DNA of 64,000 nucleotides from Mesorhizobium sp. YIM 152430 (GCF_029210365.1 NZ_JARGES010000041.1:1-64000), one strand, 5' to 3'. Shown: positions 1-7,867, counted from the stretch's first letter. The notes: a model not told the origin generated them from the sequence alone. Numbers and translations: made by a program.

Positions 1-118
1 GCAAGCCGTCAGGGCCGCAGGCGATGTCGCCGGGGCCAAGCTTCCACCATGCGGGGACCGCGGTCTTGACGAGCATGTCGCCAACGGGCCGAAATATCGT
101 GCGGAACTCGCTGCTCAT
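1..118 (-). CDS. Phage protein of unknown function, 5' end only
   Basis: An open frame begins at an ATG (116-118) that shares four bases (ATGA) with the stop of the gene before it, a sign of translational coupling. The first 39 residues, beginning MSSEFRTIFRPVGDML, run off the left edge. They contain a PAWWKLGPGDIACG stretch that I do not recognise as a known domain. Its position after a small phage ORF in the same cluster makes a virion or assembly role plausible, but no function is claimed. Confidence 0.6.
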   Translation of the reverse strand, partial: MSSEFRTIFRPVGDMLVKTAVPAWWKLGPGDIACGPDGL

Positions 119-330
119 TGCGCCACCCCAGCCGTGCAGGGCATGGCCGCCAGCACCCTCTCCGCGTCTTCGGCGGGCATCGATGTTTCCAATGCCAGCG
201 AGCGAGCCATGGGCTCGCGGCCCTTGGCGGCTTCGCAGGTCAAGATCGCCCTGATCCGCGTCCTGGCTTCGGTTGCGCCCTCTTGCTGTGCCGCTGCGAC
301 AGCGGCGATGTGTTCGTCTCTACTGATCAT
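115..330 (-). CDS. Small phage protein resembling the C-terminal tail of S49-type head proteases
   Basis: This is a 71-residue protein starting at 330, where an AGGAGG ribosome-binding site lies at the right spacing; an ATG 15 codons upstream lacks one. The central stretch ARTRIRAILTCEAAKG, followed by an LALETSMPAEDAERVLA helix, resembles the short C-terminal region seen after the peptidase domain of S49-family phage prohead proteases. No protease domain is present here. It could be a free-standing scaffold-like piece or a coincidental resemblance. It overlaps the next gene by ATGA. Confidence 0.6.
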   Translation of the reverse strand: MISRDEHIAAVAAAQQEGATEARTRIRAILTCEAAKGREPMARSLALETSMPAEDAERVLAAMPCTAGVAQ

Positions 331-398
331 GGGGAACCTCCTGATTGAACGGGAGCCGGGGAGACGGCTCGACACGTCGCCCCGGCTGCGCGGCTTGC

Positions 399-1364
399 CT
401 ACGCTTCCGCGACTTCGAGAATAGCCCGAGGATCGGCGTCATCGCGGCGGGTGATGAACATGCCCTCCGCTTCAGCGGCGACGATCGTCGCCTCTTCCAG
501 GCGCTCAAGTCCGAGGCGGCGGGCGCTCAATTCGCGAAAGCGCTGCTCCTGCTCTTCGTCGGTCAGCGCGCCGACGACATCGGCCTGATCGATCATCGCG
601 CCGAGCCGAGCCTTGATTTCATCGCGCATCATCCAAACCAGGAATTCTGCGCCGCCACCGTGCGCTTGAAGCCCGTACCCGCTGTCGGGGTTCGATTGCC
701 GCAGACGGATGTAAAACTGATCGGCAAACGCGAGCGGCGGGCCGGAACGACGACGCATATCGAAGCGGGGCGCGCCCCGCGCGGCAACCGCATCGATCTC
801 TTCGTGCAAGACGTCAATTGCCGCCTTGGTCGGCCGCGGCGCAGTCGCAGTGGCGGTCCAGGCGTCATCAACAGCGGCGATCTCCGTCCGCAGACGATCG
901 ACTTCCTGCCGGAAGTCTTTGCCCTTCGGTGCAGGTGCCGCCGCAGGCTTCAAGCGCTGCCTGGCAGCGCGGGCATCAGCAAGCCATTGAAGCGAACGGT
1001 CCAAGAACGCAAAACTGCTCGTCCGCTCGCTGGCCGCATCAACGCGGGCCTTGGCCTTATCGAGACCGGCCTTCGCCGACGCAACTTCAGCATCCAGACG
1101 TTCTGCGTCTTCCGGGCGAAGTTTTTGGTTCGGGGCATCGATCTCCGCATAGCGCCGCCGGTTGGAGATAAGCCCGAAATTGTGCCTTGCCTCCATCATC
1201 GTGTCGGAAGCCGACCGATATGCGGCATGAGCATCATCCCGCCGATCGATCAGAGCATCGATTTTCGGCTGACATTTCGGGGGCAGCGGATCGAGACCAA
1301 GCTGCGCAAGGTCGTTAAGAGGACGATGCTCGGGGAGTTCGAAATCGGGCCAGTTGGCAGGCAT
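399..1364 (-). CDS. Hypothetical phage protein with predicted coiled coils
   Basis: This 321-residue protein starts at an ATG preceded by AAGGAG. Charged, alanine-rich helical stretches occur at about residues 40-130 (heptad-like, with many Glu, Arg and Ala) and again at about 145-190. A short compositionally different middle (about 195-245) contains the QFYIRLRQSNPDSGYGLQ region. There is no signal peptide or membrane segment. I do not recognise a family. By position, in a phage structural cluster downstream of tail genes, it may be a virion or chaperone protein; this is inference. Confidence 0.65.
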   Translation of the reverse strand: MPANWPDFELPEHRPLNDLAQLGLDPLPPKCQPKIDALIDRRDDAHAAYRSASDTMMEARHNFGLISNRRRYAEIDAPNQKLRPEDAERLDAEVASAKAGLDKAKARVDAASERTSSFAFLDRSLQWLADARAARQRLKPAAAPAPKGKDFRQEVDRLRTEIAAVDDAWTATATAPRPTKAAIDVLHEEIDAVAARGAPRFDMRRRSGPPLAFADQFYIRLRQSNPDSGYGLQAHGGGAEFLVWMMRDEIKARLGAMIDQADVVGALTDEEQEQRFRELSARRLGLERLEEATIVAAEAEGMFITRRDDADPRAILEVAEA

Positions 1365-1436
1365 GGCGGGCTCCTTTGCTGATTGAAGGATGCCCGCGCG
1401 CCGGCTTCGATGCGAGACGATGAAACCGGACGCTTT

Positions 1437-1751
1437 TTACCGATACGGCTGGATCAGCGCCGATTTCTTAACGTGGATGCGCCCCCCGATGCGGACGGCC
1501 TTTTCGGGATGGCGCTCGATCCACTTTCGCATCGCCTCTTCGCCCTTCTTCAGGATGCCGCCCGCCTGTTGGAGCGTCACAAGGTCTTCGGCTGGATCGA
1601 GACGCGACAGGTCTTCGTCCCGCTCTCCCAGGACGGCTTCGAGCGAGGCCACGACGCGCCCGGCGTGTTCACGGAGCCCACGCGCATCTGCTAGGGCTGC
1701 GCGAATGGCGGCGCGATCGACGTGATCGAAAAGATCAGGTGCGGTCGGCAT
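1437..1751 (-). CDS. Small helix-turn-helix-like protein inside the tail gene cluster
   Basis: This is a 104-residue protein. The start at 1751 is chosen because AGGAGG lies eight bases upstream, whereas an ATG at 1766 lies inside that site. The C-terminal half carries LVTLQQAGGILKKGEEAMRK followed by a short wing-like RIGGRIHVKKSAL, a layout typical of HTH_17/excisionase-type DNA-binding domains. The N-terminal half is a predicted helix bundle. Finding such a fold between tail assembly genes is unusual; it may regulate late genes or use the fold for another purpose. Confidence 0.6.
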   Translation of the reverse strand: MPTAPDLFDHVDRAAIRAALADARGLREHAGRVVASLEAVLGERDEDLSRLDPAEDLVTLQQAGGILKKGEEAMRKWIERHPEKAVRIGGRIHVKKSALIQPYR

Positions 1752-2046
1752 GGGAACCTCCTGCAAACGTCGCGCAATGACATCGCGTGTAAAGCTTCCG
1801 CCGATCGCTGTTAGACAGCGCCAGTACGACCATCGGCGATAGTCCCGATGACGCCGATATCAGTTCCCGAGCGGCTGCAAGGTTGGGGTATCCGTAAGGG
1901 CCGTGCTGCCGCAGGATGCGATGCACGGCAGGGTTTCCTTTGCCTACGCCGGCCAGGTTTGCTGGGCGGACAATGCACCCATGGACGACGCGATCGCCGT
2001 CATCAACTGGCCGGCGCAAGACATGGGTCCGATCATACTCACGCAT
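1735..2046 (-). CDS. Overlapping phage ORF after the tail assembly chaperone; possible frameshift extension
   Basis: A 103-codon frame starts at an ATG inside the end of the chaperone gene (ATGCGTGA overlap) and runs 17 bases into the next gene. It is in the +1 (equivalently -2) frame relative to the chaperone. The frame is already open upstream of its ATG across a run of five G residues (2055-2059), so it could be translated alone or as a fused C-terminal extension. The product has a basic N-terminus and an alanine/serine/leucine-rich middle, with no recognised domain. Confidence that it is translated is moderate. Confidence 0.45.
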   Translation of the reverse strand: MREYDRTHVLRRPVDDGDRVVHGCIVRPANLAGVGKGNPAVHRILRQHGPYGYPNLAAARELISASSGLSPMVVLALSNSDRRKLYTRCHCATFAGGSHADRT

Positions 2047-2320
2047 TGGAGTTACCCCCTTCCAGGGCGGCAATCGCAGCTTCCGTGATCAGCCTGAAGT
2101 CGCCGATCGCCATGGAGCGGACAGCGGCGGGCGGCAGATCGCAGAGCCGCGCGACCATGGCGACGGCCATCTCGCGGCCCTGTTTGGCGTCTTCCGTTGG
2201 CTCGATACCGGCAAAACCCTTGGCAAGCGCAATGCGATCGGCCAGCGTCGGCTTCCGCAAGACGACAGTGTTGATGTGGATGTCGTCGCGGTTGATCGGG
2301 GATCGAAGATCGAAACGCAT
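2039..2320 (-). CDS. Phage tail assembly chaperone (E/gp41-like, Phage_TAC_7 type)
   Basis: This 93-residue protein carries the family hallmarks: an early VVLRKPTLADRIAL segment, then VAMVARLCDLPPAAVRSMAI and a terminal FRLITEAAIAAL helix. Proteins of this type bind the tape measure protein and tail tube subunits during tail assembly and are not kept in the virion. The start lies 10 bases after the tape measure stop, so the two are co-transcribed. In Mu-like phages the chaperone gene precedes the tape measure gene and yields a frameshifted longer form; here it follows, and an overlapping frame also exists (1735-2046). Confidence 0.82.
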   Translation of the reverse strand: MRFDLRSPINRDDIHINTVVLRKPTLADRIALAKGFAGIEPTEDAKQGREMAVAMVARLCDLPPAAVRSMAIGDFRLITEAAIAALEGGNSNA

Positions 2321-2329
2321 CGCTCCCTC

Positions 2330-5065
2330 CTACCAGTCTGCATGGATGCTGCGGATGCGAGAGCGAATACGCCGGTCGAGTTCATGTTCAATCTCATCGA
2401 TGAACCTATTCGTATCGCGTACCCCGTTGACCACCATGTTCTTCATGTCGATGGCGATAGAAACCGACCCCTGCGCGGCCGAACCACCCGACGACACTGC
2501 CGACGACCTGCCCGAATGCCGAAGCATGTCCATCGTTTCGCGGTTCGGAATGATCCTGCCGTTGCCGAGGTCAGTCCTGATTTCCGGGCCTTCCTCGCCG
2601 ACGAGATATGTCCCGCCGCGATGGACAGGACCGCCCCTTGCGCGCGGCGTCGGGCTGTTGACGTTGGCCGGGGCCTTAGCCCCGCCCAGGCCGAGCCAAG
2701 ACCCTGCCCGGCCGAGTGCGCCCGAGATCGAGGACGATATCCGCGCCGCGATCTGCGATCCGAGGGTCGAAACCCAATCGAGAATACGACTTGCCGCGCC
2801 TTTCAAGCCGGCGAGCATCGCGTCGATCGCATCTGATCCGGCCTGCCCGAATTCGCTGATCAGCGTCGAGAAATCGATGCCCCGCACGGTCTCGGCGATT
2901 TTCCGCGGAATGAAGGTCAGGACGCCGACCCAATTGAGGAAGCCAAGTTTCACGCCCTCGATCAAGCTGTCCGCCATCGCATTCCCCATCAGCCGCCAGG
3001 AGCGCTTGTCGGCATCGGAAAGGCTCTCCCGCTGAAAGAGCGAGCCGAGCCAATCGAACAGCCCACCCACCTTGTCGCGAGCAAATGCGAATGCATCGCC
3101 GATCGCCCGGCCAACAGGCGCGAGCTTATCGAGCAGCGGCTGTACTTTTTCCAGGGCTGGCGCAAACTCGTAGGCCAGCCGCTCGCCGAAGCCTCCGATG
3201 ACCGACGAGACAGCGTCCCAATGCTTCCAAAGGAAATACCCGGCTGCGCCAACCGCCGCGACGCCGAGGGCAATCATACCCCAGGCGGGTGCTGTCAGCG
3301 CGGCCACAGCCGCGCCGATGCCCGAGGCCGCGCCCGCAAGCAACGAAACGCCGGGGATTGCACGGCCGATAGCCGCGAAAGCGGTGCCGGCCTTGGCGAG
3401 GTTGCCGTATTTGGCCCCGCTCATCGCAGCGAGCGAACTTTGCAAGGCGATCGATGATGTAGCGGCGCGACCACCCCACACGGCGACGCCCTTGATGACG
3501 CCTACGGCAATGCCGCCGATGCCGCCGATCAGGCTGATCGCCGAGCCGACGCCGCCCAGGGCAAAGCCGAGCGGGCCGACCACAGCAAGCGCGCCGAGGG
3601 CATACGTCCCGAAGCGGAGCATCACCGGGTTGGTCTCACCAAGCCGGGTCACCGCCCCCGACAGCTTGTCCATCGAACTGGCGATGGTGTCCATGACGCC
3701 GCTCTCGGCAATTGCGATGAAGGCGTTCTCCCAAGCAGCATTCCACCGGGCGACCGAGCCAACGATCCCCTTCATCCGCGCTTCCGCCATCTTCGCCGCA
3801 GCATTCGGAGCATTCTTCAGGATCGCCGCTACCGCCGCATCCATGTCGCCCGCAAGATTGGTGGCGATGCGCGAGCCCTGCCGAGTATCGAAGACGTGGC
3901 TCATATCGCCGGCCGTCGCGCCCTTGCGCCGAAGCTCGTTGATGAAACCGATGAGATCGACGCGCTCGGCAGAGCCGACGAGTGCCGCCGAAATGCTATC
4001 GGCGAGGCTATCCCTGTCGATGATGCTGTCAGCCCCGAGGCCCTGCGCAATCGTGTCGGTGATCCGCTCGATCATCCGCGCCGGGGCCTGGGCGAGGATG
4101 TCGTCGTTCAGGAGGTCGTTGATCTGATCCTCGAATTCGCTCGCGTTGACGCCCTGCGCCATCAGGCTTTCGATTACGTCGCCTGCCTCGATCTCGCGGC
4201 CAAGGTGGATGAAGTCGTTGAGGTTGACGTTGAGCCGCCCGAGCGCGGCCACCATCGGCTTCACCGGCTTGACCATGCGGACAAGGGCCGAGCGCAGCGC
4301 GACGCCGGCTTCGGAGCCCTTGATGCCGTTATTTGCCATGATCATCGCCATGCCGGCGACTTCCTCAAGCTCCATGCCGAGGCCTGCCGCCATGGGGGCG
4401 ACGTACTTCATGGTCTGGCCCATATCCTCCACAGTCATGTTCGACCGCGTGGCAGCATAGGCGAGCGTATCGTTGACGCGCTGTAGCGATTTCTCGACCT
4501 GCTCGCTCGTCTCCATCGGGAGCCGCATCGCGGTCATGACGTTCGTCGCGATATCGGTCGCAAGCCCGGTCCCGAGGTCGCCGGCCTGCGAAAGCTGCAA
4601 GGTGCCGGCGAGCGAGCCCATCGTCTGCTCGTAGGTCAAGCCAGCCTTGAGCAGTTCCTCGGCCGCGCCGAGGATTTGCGAATTCGTGAAGGGGAAGGAG
4701 GCGTTCAACTCTTTCGAGTAGGCCTCGATGCCCTTCCTTTGCTCTTCCGTCAGAAGACCGACCGCTTCGACCGCGTTGCCGACCTTCGCGTAATTGTAGG
4801 CCCCTTCCGCGCCGACGCGGCCGATCATCATCAGCGGGGCCGAGACACCGATCGACGCGCCCACAGCCGCGCGCTGGACACGGCCCATGCTGCTTTGCAA
4901 GCCGTGGAAATAGCCCTGCGCCTGGCCGGCCATAACCCCGGAGCGGCGGTTGGCCTGATCGGCTGCTTCTCCGATCCCGCGGATCGAGCGCTGCGCCCCT
5001 TTCGCTGGCCCGGAGATACGGTCGAGAAGGCGTACGATAAGGGTCGAAGTCAGAGCTTTGGACAT
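2330..5065 (-). CDS. Phage tail tape measure protein, TP901 family
   Basis: This 911-residue protein has the ordered features of tape measure proteins: a basic helical N-terminus, a conserved TP901 core at about residues 80-330 (ELLKAGLTYEQTMGSLAGTL and GLGMELEEVAGMAMIMANNG are characteristic), a glycine/alanine-rich hydrophobic block at about 480-610 with several membrane-like helices, and a C-terminal half ending in a GPVHRGGTYLVGEEGPE segment common in these proteins. It sets tail length and may help DNA cross the inner membrane. AAGGAG precedes the ATG. At about 100 nm of predicted coil it implies a siphovirus- or myovirus-like tail; head genes are not seen in the window. Confidence 0.93.
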   Translation of the reverse strand: MSKALTSTLIVRLLDRISGPAKGAQRSIRGIGEAADQANRRSGVMAGQAQGYFHGLQSSMGRVQRAAVGASIGVSAPLMMIGRVGAEGAYNYAKVGNAVEAVGLLTEEQRKGIEAYSKELNASFPFTNSQILGAAEELLKAGLTYEQTMGSLAGTLQLSQAGDLGTGLATDIATNVMTAMRLPMETSEQVEKSLQRVNDTLAYAATRSNMTVEDMGQTMKYVAPMAAGLGMELEEVAGMAMIMANNGIKGSEAGVALRSALVRMVKPVKPMVAALGRLNVNLNDFIHLGREIEAGDVIESLMAQGVNASEFEDQINDLLNDDILAQAPARMIERITDTIAQGLGADSIIDRDSLADSISAALVGSAERVDLIGFINELRRKGATAGDMSHVFDTRQGSRIATNLAGDMDAAVAAILKNAPNAAAKMAEARMKGIVGSVARWNAAWENAFIAIAESGVMDTIASSMDKLSGAVTRLGETNPVMLRFGTYALGALAVVGPLGFALGGVGSAISLIGGIGGIAVGVIKGVAVWGGRAATSSIALQSSLAAMSGAKYGNLAKAGTAFAAIGRAIPGVSLLAGAASGIGAAVAALTAPAWGMIALGVAAVGAAGYFLWKHWDAVSSVIGGFGERLAYEFAPALEKVQPLLDKLAPVGRAIGDAFAFARDKVGGLFDWLGSLFQRESLSDADKRSWRLMGNAMADSLIEGVKLGFLNWVGVLTFIPRKIAETVRGIDFSTLISEFGQAGSDAIDAMLAGLKGAASRILDWVSTLGSQIAARISSSISGALGRAGSWLGLGGAKAPANVNSPTPRARGGPVHRGGTYLVGEEGPEIRTDLGNGRIIPNRETMDMLRHSGRSSAVSSGGSAAQGSVSIAIDMKNMVVNGVRDTNRFIDEIEHELDRRIRSRIRSIHADW

Positions 5066-5148
5066 GAAATCTCCTTCGCGCTACGCAGCGCGGCTGCGGC
5101 GTTTCGGCAAATGCCGCGCGCAGGAATGGTGGGGATGAGGACTTTCAT
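5050..5148 (-). CDS. Possible 32-residue leader ORF overlapping the tape measure start
   Basis: A short frame starts at an ATG that shares ATGA with the stop of the DUF6074 gene and ends 16 bases inside the tape measure gene. It would link translation of the two neighbours across an otherwise untranslated gap. The peptide begins MKVLIPTIPARGI and has no recognisable domain. The only supports are the overlap geometry and the filled gap; it may simply be non-coding. Confidence 0.25.
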   Translation of the reverse strand: MKVLIPTIPARGICRNAAAALRSAKEISCPKL

Positions 5149-5501
5149 CGCGCGCCCTCTAGAGGCGGCGACCAGTAGGCGCGCCAGATCGCGGCGCGAT
5201 ACGATGCTACGTCTGCCTTCACAAGATGCGGGGCGAGCCCCGCGTTGACACGCATATCGGACACGCGCCGCAGGTGCTGCTTGAGGATCGCGTCCCGATC
5301 TGCCGTGTTTCGCGAGCCACGCATCAGGGACGCGACTTTCTCGACATTTTGGTGCGCGGCCAGGGGGAAGATGAAGACCGAAGCCGACTTTGGCGAGCGC
5401 TCGCCGCGGGCGGCGGGTTGCCGCTTGGGACGTGCCGCCTGCGGAACGATCGTCAGTTCCGGCCGATCGGTGAAAAGCTCAAGCTGATCGTCACGCGACA
5501 T
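5145..5501 (-). CDS. DUF6074-like prophage protein
   Basis: This 118-residue protein starts at 5501, where AGGAGG lies upstream; the frame extends further back but without a ribosome-binding site. The pattern ASVFIFPLAAHQNVEKVASL followed by an arginine-rich helix and a WRAYW-type end matches DUF6074 proteins, which are common and uncharacterised in Hyphomicrobiales prophages. It overlaps the DUF1376 gene upstream by 11 bases, so the two are one translation unit. No molecular function is known. Confidence 0.7.
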   Translation of the reverse strand: MSRDDQLELFTDRPELTIVPQAARPKRQPAARGERSPKSASVFIFPLAAHQNVEKVASLMRGSRNTADRDAILKQHLRRVSDMRVNAGLAPHLVKADVASYRAAIWRAYWSPPLEGAR

Positions 5502-6186
5502 GGCGCTCCCTCCTGTCCAATTCTTCGAGAAGGTCGTCGTGGTCTTCATCCAAGAGATCATCGGTTTCGACGGGCACAGGGATGACCGAGAAGCGCGAGG
5601 GCATGTTGCTGATATCTGGTTCGGAAGGCTTGTGATCAGGCTCGAAGTCGTCCGACAGGCCGGGCAGGCCGGCGTAAGCCGAGGCCTGCTCGGTATCTGC
5701 GTCTGCTTCCTTTATGCCGAGCGTGTCCGTATCTTTGGGAGCGCCTGTAGGCGCTCCCTTATACGTCTTCGTCTCGGTCTCTATAGCAGACACCGCGGAT
5801 TGATTTTCTTGCGTTTTTTCCCGCTTAATTTCCGAACTTTGTACCGACTTTTGACGAGATTTCTCCGAGTTTTGACGCGCATGAGCCGATCGCTTGCCGC
5901 GCTGCTCGATCTCCCCGGCCATGAAGTCACACCAAAGGCCACCATCGATCCGGGCGAAAAGTCCGAGGACGACGATCCGATCGATGGCGTCATAAAAGGT
6001 CTTGGCCCGCACCCGCGTCAGGCTGCGGACCTGCTCAAGCCACGTGTCCGAAAGGGGCTCTTCCCGATCGTGCATTTCGACCAGCAGATCGATGTAAATG
6101 CCTTTTTCTGCCGAATTCAGGCCTCGCGTGTCCGCCTTCCACTGGTCGCCGCGGAGGCGAAACCACGGCGCTTTTGCATTTCTCAT
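5491..6186 (-). CDS. DUF1376 domain protein, probable phage replication protein
   Basis: This 231-residue protein begins MRNAKAPWFRLRGDQW, a typical DUF1376 opening, with the domain spanning about residues 5-90 (LNSAEKGIYIDLLVEMHDRE, then a winged-helix-like SLTRVRAKTFYDAIDR). A charged, low-complexity tail follows. DUF1376 proteins occur in phage replication modules and are thought to act in replication initiation. The start at 6186 is preferred over one seven codons upstream because GGAGG lies eight bases before it and it forms an ATGA overlap with the preceding gene. Confidence 0.8.
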   Translation of the reverse strand: MRNAKAPWFRLRGDQWKADTRGLNSAEKGIYIDLLVEMHDREEPLSDTWLEQVRSLTRVRAKTFYDAIDRIVVLGLFARIDGGLWCDFMAGEIEQRGKRSAHARQNSEKSRQKSVQSSEIKREKTQENQSAVSAIETETKTYKGAPTGAPKDTDTLGIKEADADTEQASAYAGLPGLSDDFEPDHKPSEPDISNMPSRFSVIPVPVETDDLLDEDHDDLLEELDRRERHVA

Positions 6187-6704
6187 GACCGGGCCTCCAT
6201 CTGACAAGCAAGACGGCCGGCTTCCTTGATGGCCGTGGACTTGAGGCCAACCACAATCTCGAATAGCTCCTGTGTCCGGGCGATGATGAATTGGAGGCCC
6301 TCGACGCTTGCGCTGTCGATCGTGGAGTTGAGGAATTCCAATTCATCTCGGACGGCATCGAGTTCCGCTTGGAGTACAAGGGCCGCAGCGAGTTCATCAC
6401 GGCCGTTGAGCAGATGCAGGGCCTCATTGACGCTCAAATGCGACATGCTTGTCGCTTTTTCTTCGATCGTGGGCCAATTCTTGGCTACGCGCATGTAGCG
6501 CTGCGCAGTTCTAGCGGTGCCTTTGAAGTTGGATTTGAGCCACCCAGCCCACTGCCCGTGCGGCAATAGCGATCTAGCCTCAAGCAAAGCTATTCCCGCT
6601 TCGCGCGCCGCTTCCGCAGCGGAGCGCAGAGCCATTTCAGTATGCCCATGCGCAGCGTTCGCTATATCAGCGAGCGCTGGGAGCCGGTTTGATCCTTCTG
6701 TCAC
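6183..6704 (-). CDS. DUF3102 domain protein
   Basis: This 173-residue protein starts with GTG at 6704, preceded by GGGAGG. The open frame continues upstream, but that part overlaps two other genes and has no start signal. Residues about 25-80 (EAGIALLEARSLLPHGQWAG, then FKGTARTAQRYMRVAKNW) are the DUF3102 helical core found in plasmid and phage proteins with ParB/KorB-like helix-turn-helix character. The rest is helical. It overlaps both neighbours by GTGA and ATGA junctions, consistent with a co-translated early module. Confidence 0.8.
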   Translation of the reverse strand: MTEGSNRLPALADIANAAHGHTEMALRSAAEAAREAGIALLEARSLLPHGQWAGWLKSNFKGTARTAQRYMRVAKNWPTIEEKATSMSHLSVNEALHLLNGRDELAAALVLQAELDAVRDELEFLNSTIDSASVEGLQFIIARTQELFEIVVGLKSTAIKEAGRLACQMEARS

Positions 6705-6826
6705 GGTGCGCCTCCCAAAAGAAGAAAGTCGCTGTCGCGGCCGTCGAGGCCCGAGAGCCAAGCGATTGCGCCGATGACGATGAGCGCGGCCAAGAGGCGA
6801 CCGATGTGATGAAAGGCGGGCCGCAT
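6701..6826 (-). CDS. 41-residue predicted membrane peptide between DNA-binding and DUF3102 genes
   Basis: An ATG at 6826 overlaps the stop of the upstream gene (TAATG), and its TGA overlaps the GTG start of the DUF3102 gene, so it exactly bridges two phage genes. The peptide begins MRPAFHHIGRLLAALIVIGA and has one hydrophobic helix at about residues 10-25, followed by a polar acidic tail. It is too short for routine gene callers. Small single-helix peptides in phage early regions can act on the host envelope or in exclusion, but nothing here fixes a function. Confidence 0.6.
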   Translation of the reverse strand: MRPAFHHIGRLLAALIVIGAIAWLSGLDGRDSDFLLLGGAP

Positions 6827-7047
6827 TATGCGGCCTGCCCCGTATTCGAGCAGGTCGCAGCCTGGAGCCAAGCATCGAGATCGGCGCGACGGTAGAGCGT
6901 CTTGCGGTTTGAGTGGCGGATGAACTTCGGGCCGCGGCCCGACATGCGGTACTTTGCGAGGGTCGAGGTGCTCGACCGGAGGTAAATCGCCGCCTCCCGC
7001 GGGGTCATCAGTTCAAGCTGATTGAGAGCTTCGAGATCGATGGTCAT
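6826..7047 (-). CDS. AlpA/excisionase-like helix-turn-helix protein
   Basis: This 73-residue protein contains an HTH_17 domain: ELMTPREAAIYLRSSTSTLA (turn and recognition helix) followed by the wing KFIRHSNRKTLYRRADLDAW. Such proteins act as excisionases or regulators of integrase genes. GGAGAAGG precedes the ATG. The integrase lies two genes upstream on the same strand, so an excision-directionality or regulatory role fits. It is the only obvious DNA-binding regulator in the visible early region. Confidence 0.8.
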   Translation of the reverse strand: MTIDLEALNQLELMTPREAAIYLRSSTSTLAKYRMSGRGPKFIRHSNRKTLYRRADLDAWLQAATCSNTGQAA

Positions 7048-7129
7048 TTGCCTTCTCCACTGCGATCAATGAGCGGAGTTTGGCGTGGTCGTTCCAGGTC
7101 GGCTAGGGCGGCGCTTTTCGGCGCAAACG

Positions 7130-7867
7130 CTATAATTCGCCGCCTATCCGTGATGAGGCGGCTATAAACCGATCAAAATCGGCCTCCATTCGTCGCGCTT
7201 CGCGAAGTCCGTCAAGAAGGGAACGATGGCTCTTGTTTAGCAGGCTTGCCAGCCACTTTTGACCGCGTGGAGATGGCGCAGGCAGGCGCGTCAGTGTTCG
7301 TTCATGGACAATTTGCACGAAAGTCATCGCAAAATCCGTTGCCGGGCAACTTGCATCGTCCATGTTGGAGGGCCATCCAGCAAGCGCTTCCGGAGCGACA
7401 GCGCCAAGGGTGCAAACGATATCTTCGAACAGCGTCGCGATGCCTAGACGGAAGGTTGTGTCGACCCTTCCGCGCTCGAAGTTGGCGAGCAAGTTCGCGG
7501 CGTGATCGCCAACCGCCGCAGCACCGCGCCGTGTGTCCGCATCAATATTCTTCGCTGTGGCGATATGAGCCAACAATCGACGTGCTGACTTCGCGCCTTC
7601 GCTGAACGCCGACCTTTCAAGTGACCGAGCGGGATCGGCTGCAATCAGCCGGAATTCTTCGAGGCGGTCACGATCTGCTCGCTTCTCTTGTTCCGGGTCG
7701 GGCTCTTGAAAGAACGCGACAAGGTTGCGAGCGGCCCATTCGATCCGCTGCTCCAATTCTTGTCGCAGGCGATGCGTGATCTCAAGGCCGAGGGGCCCGG
7801 CAAGTTCTCGGATGTCTTCGCCGTCAAGCCGCGGCACTGTGTCGAGAAAGAACCGATCGATGGTCAT
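7130..7867 (-). CDS. Hypothetical protein co-translated with the integrase
   Basis: This 245-residue, mainly helical, soluble protein overlaps the integrase stop by ATGA and is therefore probably made in step with it. It contains no recognisable catalytic motif, membrane span or signal peptide. Acidic/basic helices at about residues 25-75 and a C-terminal stretch rich in Leu, Arg and Ser are visible. Its place between integrase and AlpA-like regulator suggests a lysogeny-linked or accessory cargo role, but this is only positional. Confidence 0.65.
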   Translation of the reverse strand: MTIDRFFLDTVPRLDGEDIRELAGPLGLEITHRLRQELEQRIEWAARNLVAFFQEPDPEQEKRADRDRLEEFRLIAADPARSLERSAFSEGAKSARRLLAHIATAKNIDADTRRGAAAVGDHAANLLANFERGRVDTTFRLGIATLFEDIVCTLGAVAPEALAGWPSNMDDASCPATDFAMTFVQIVHERTLTRLPAPSPRGQKWLASLLNKSHRSLLDGLREARRMEADFDRFIAASSRIGGEL

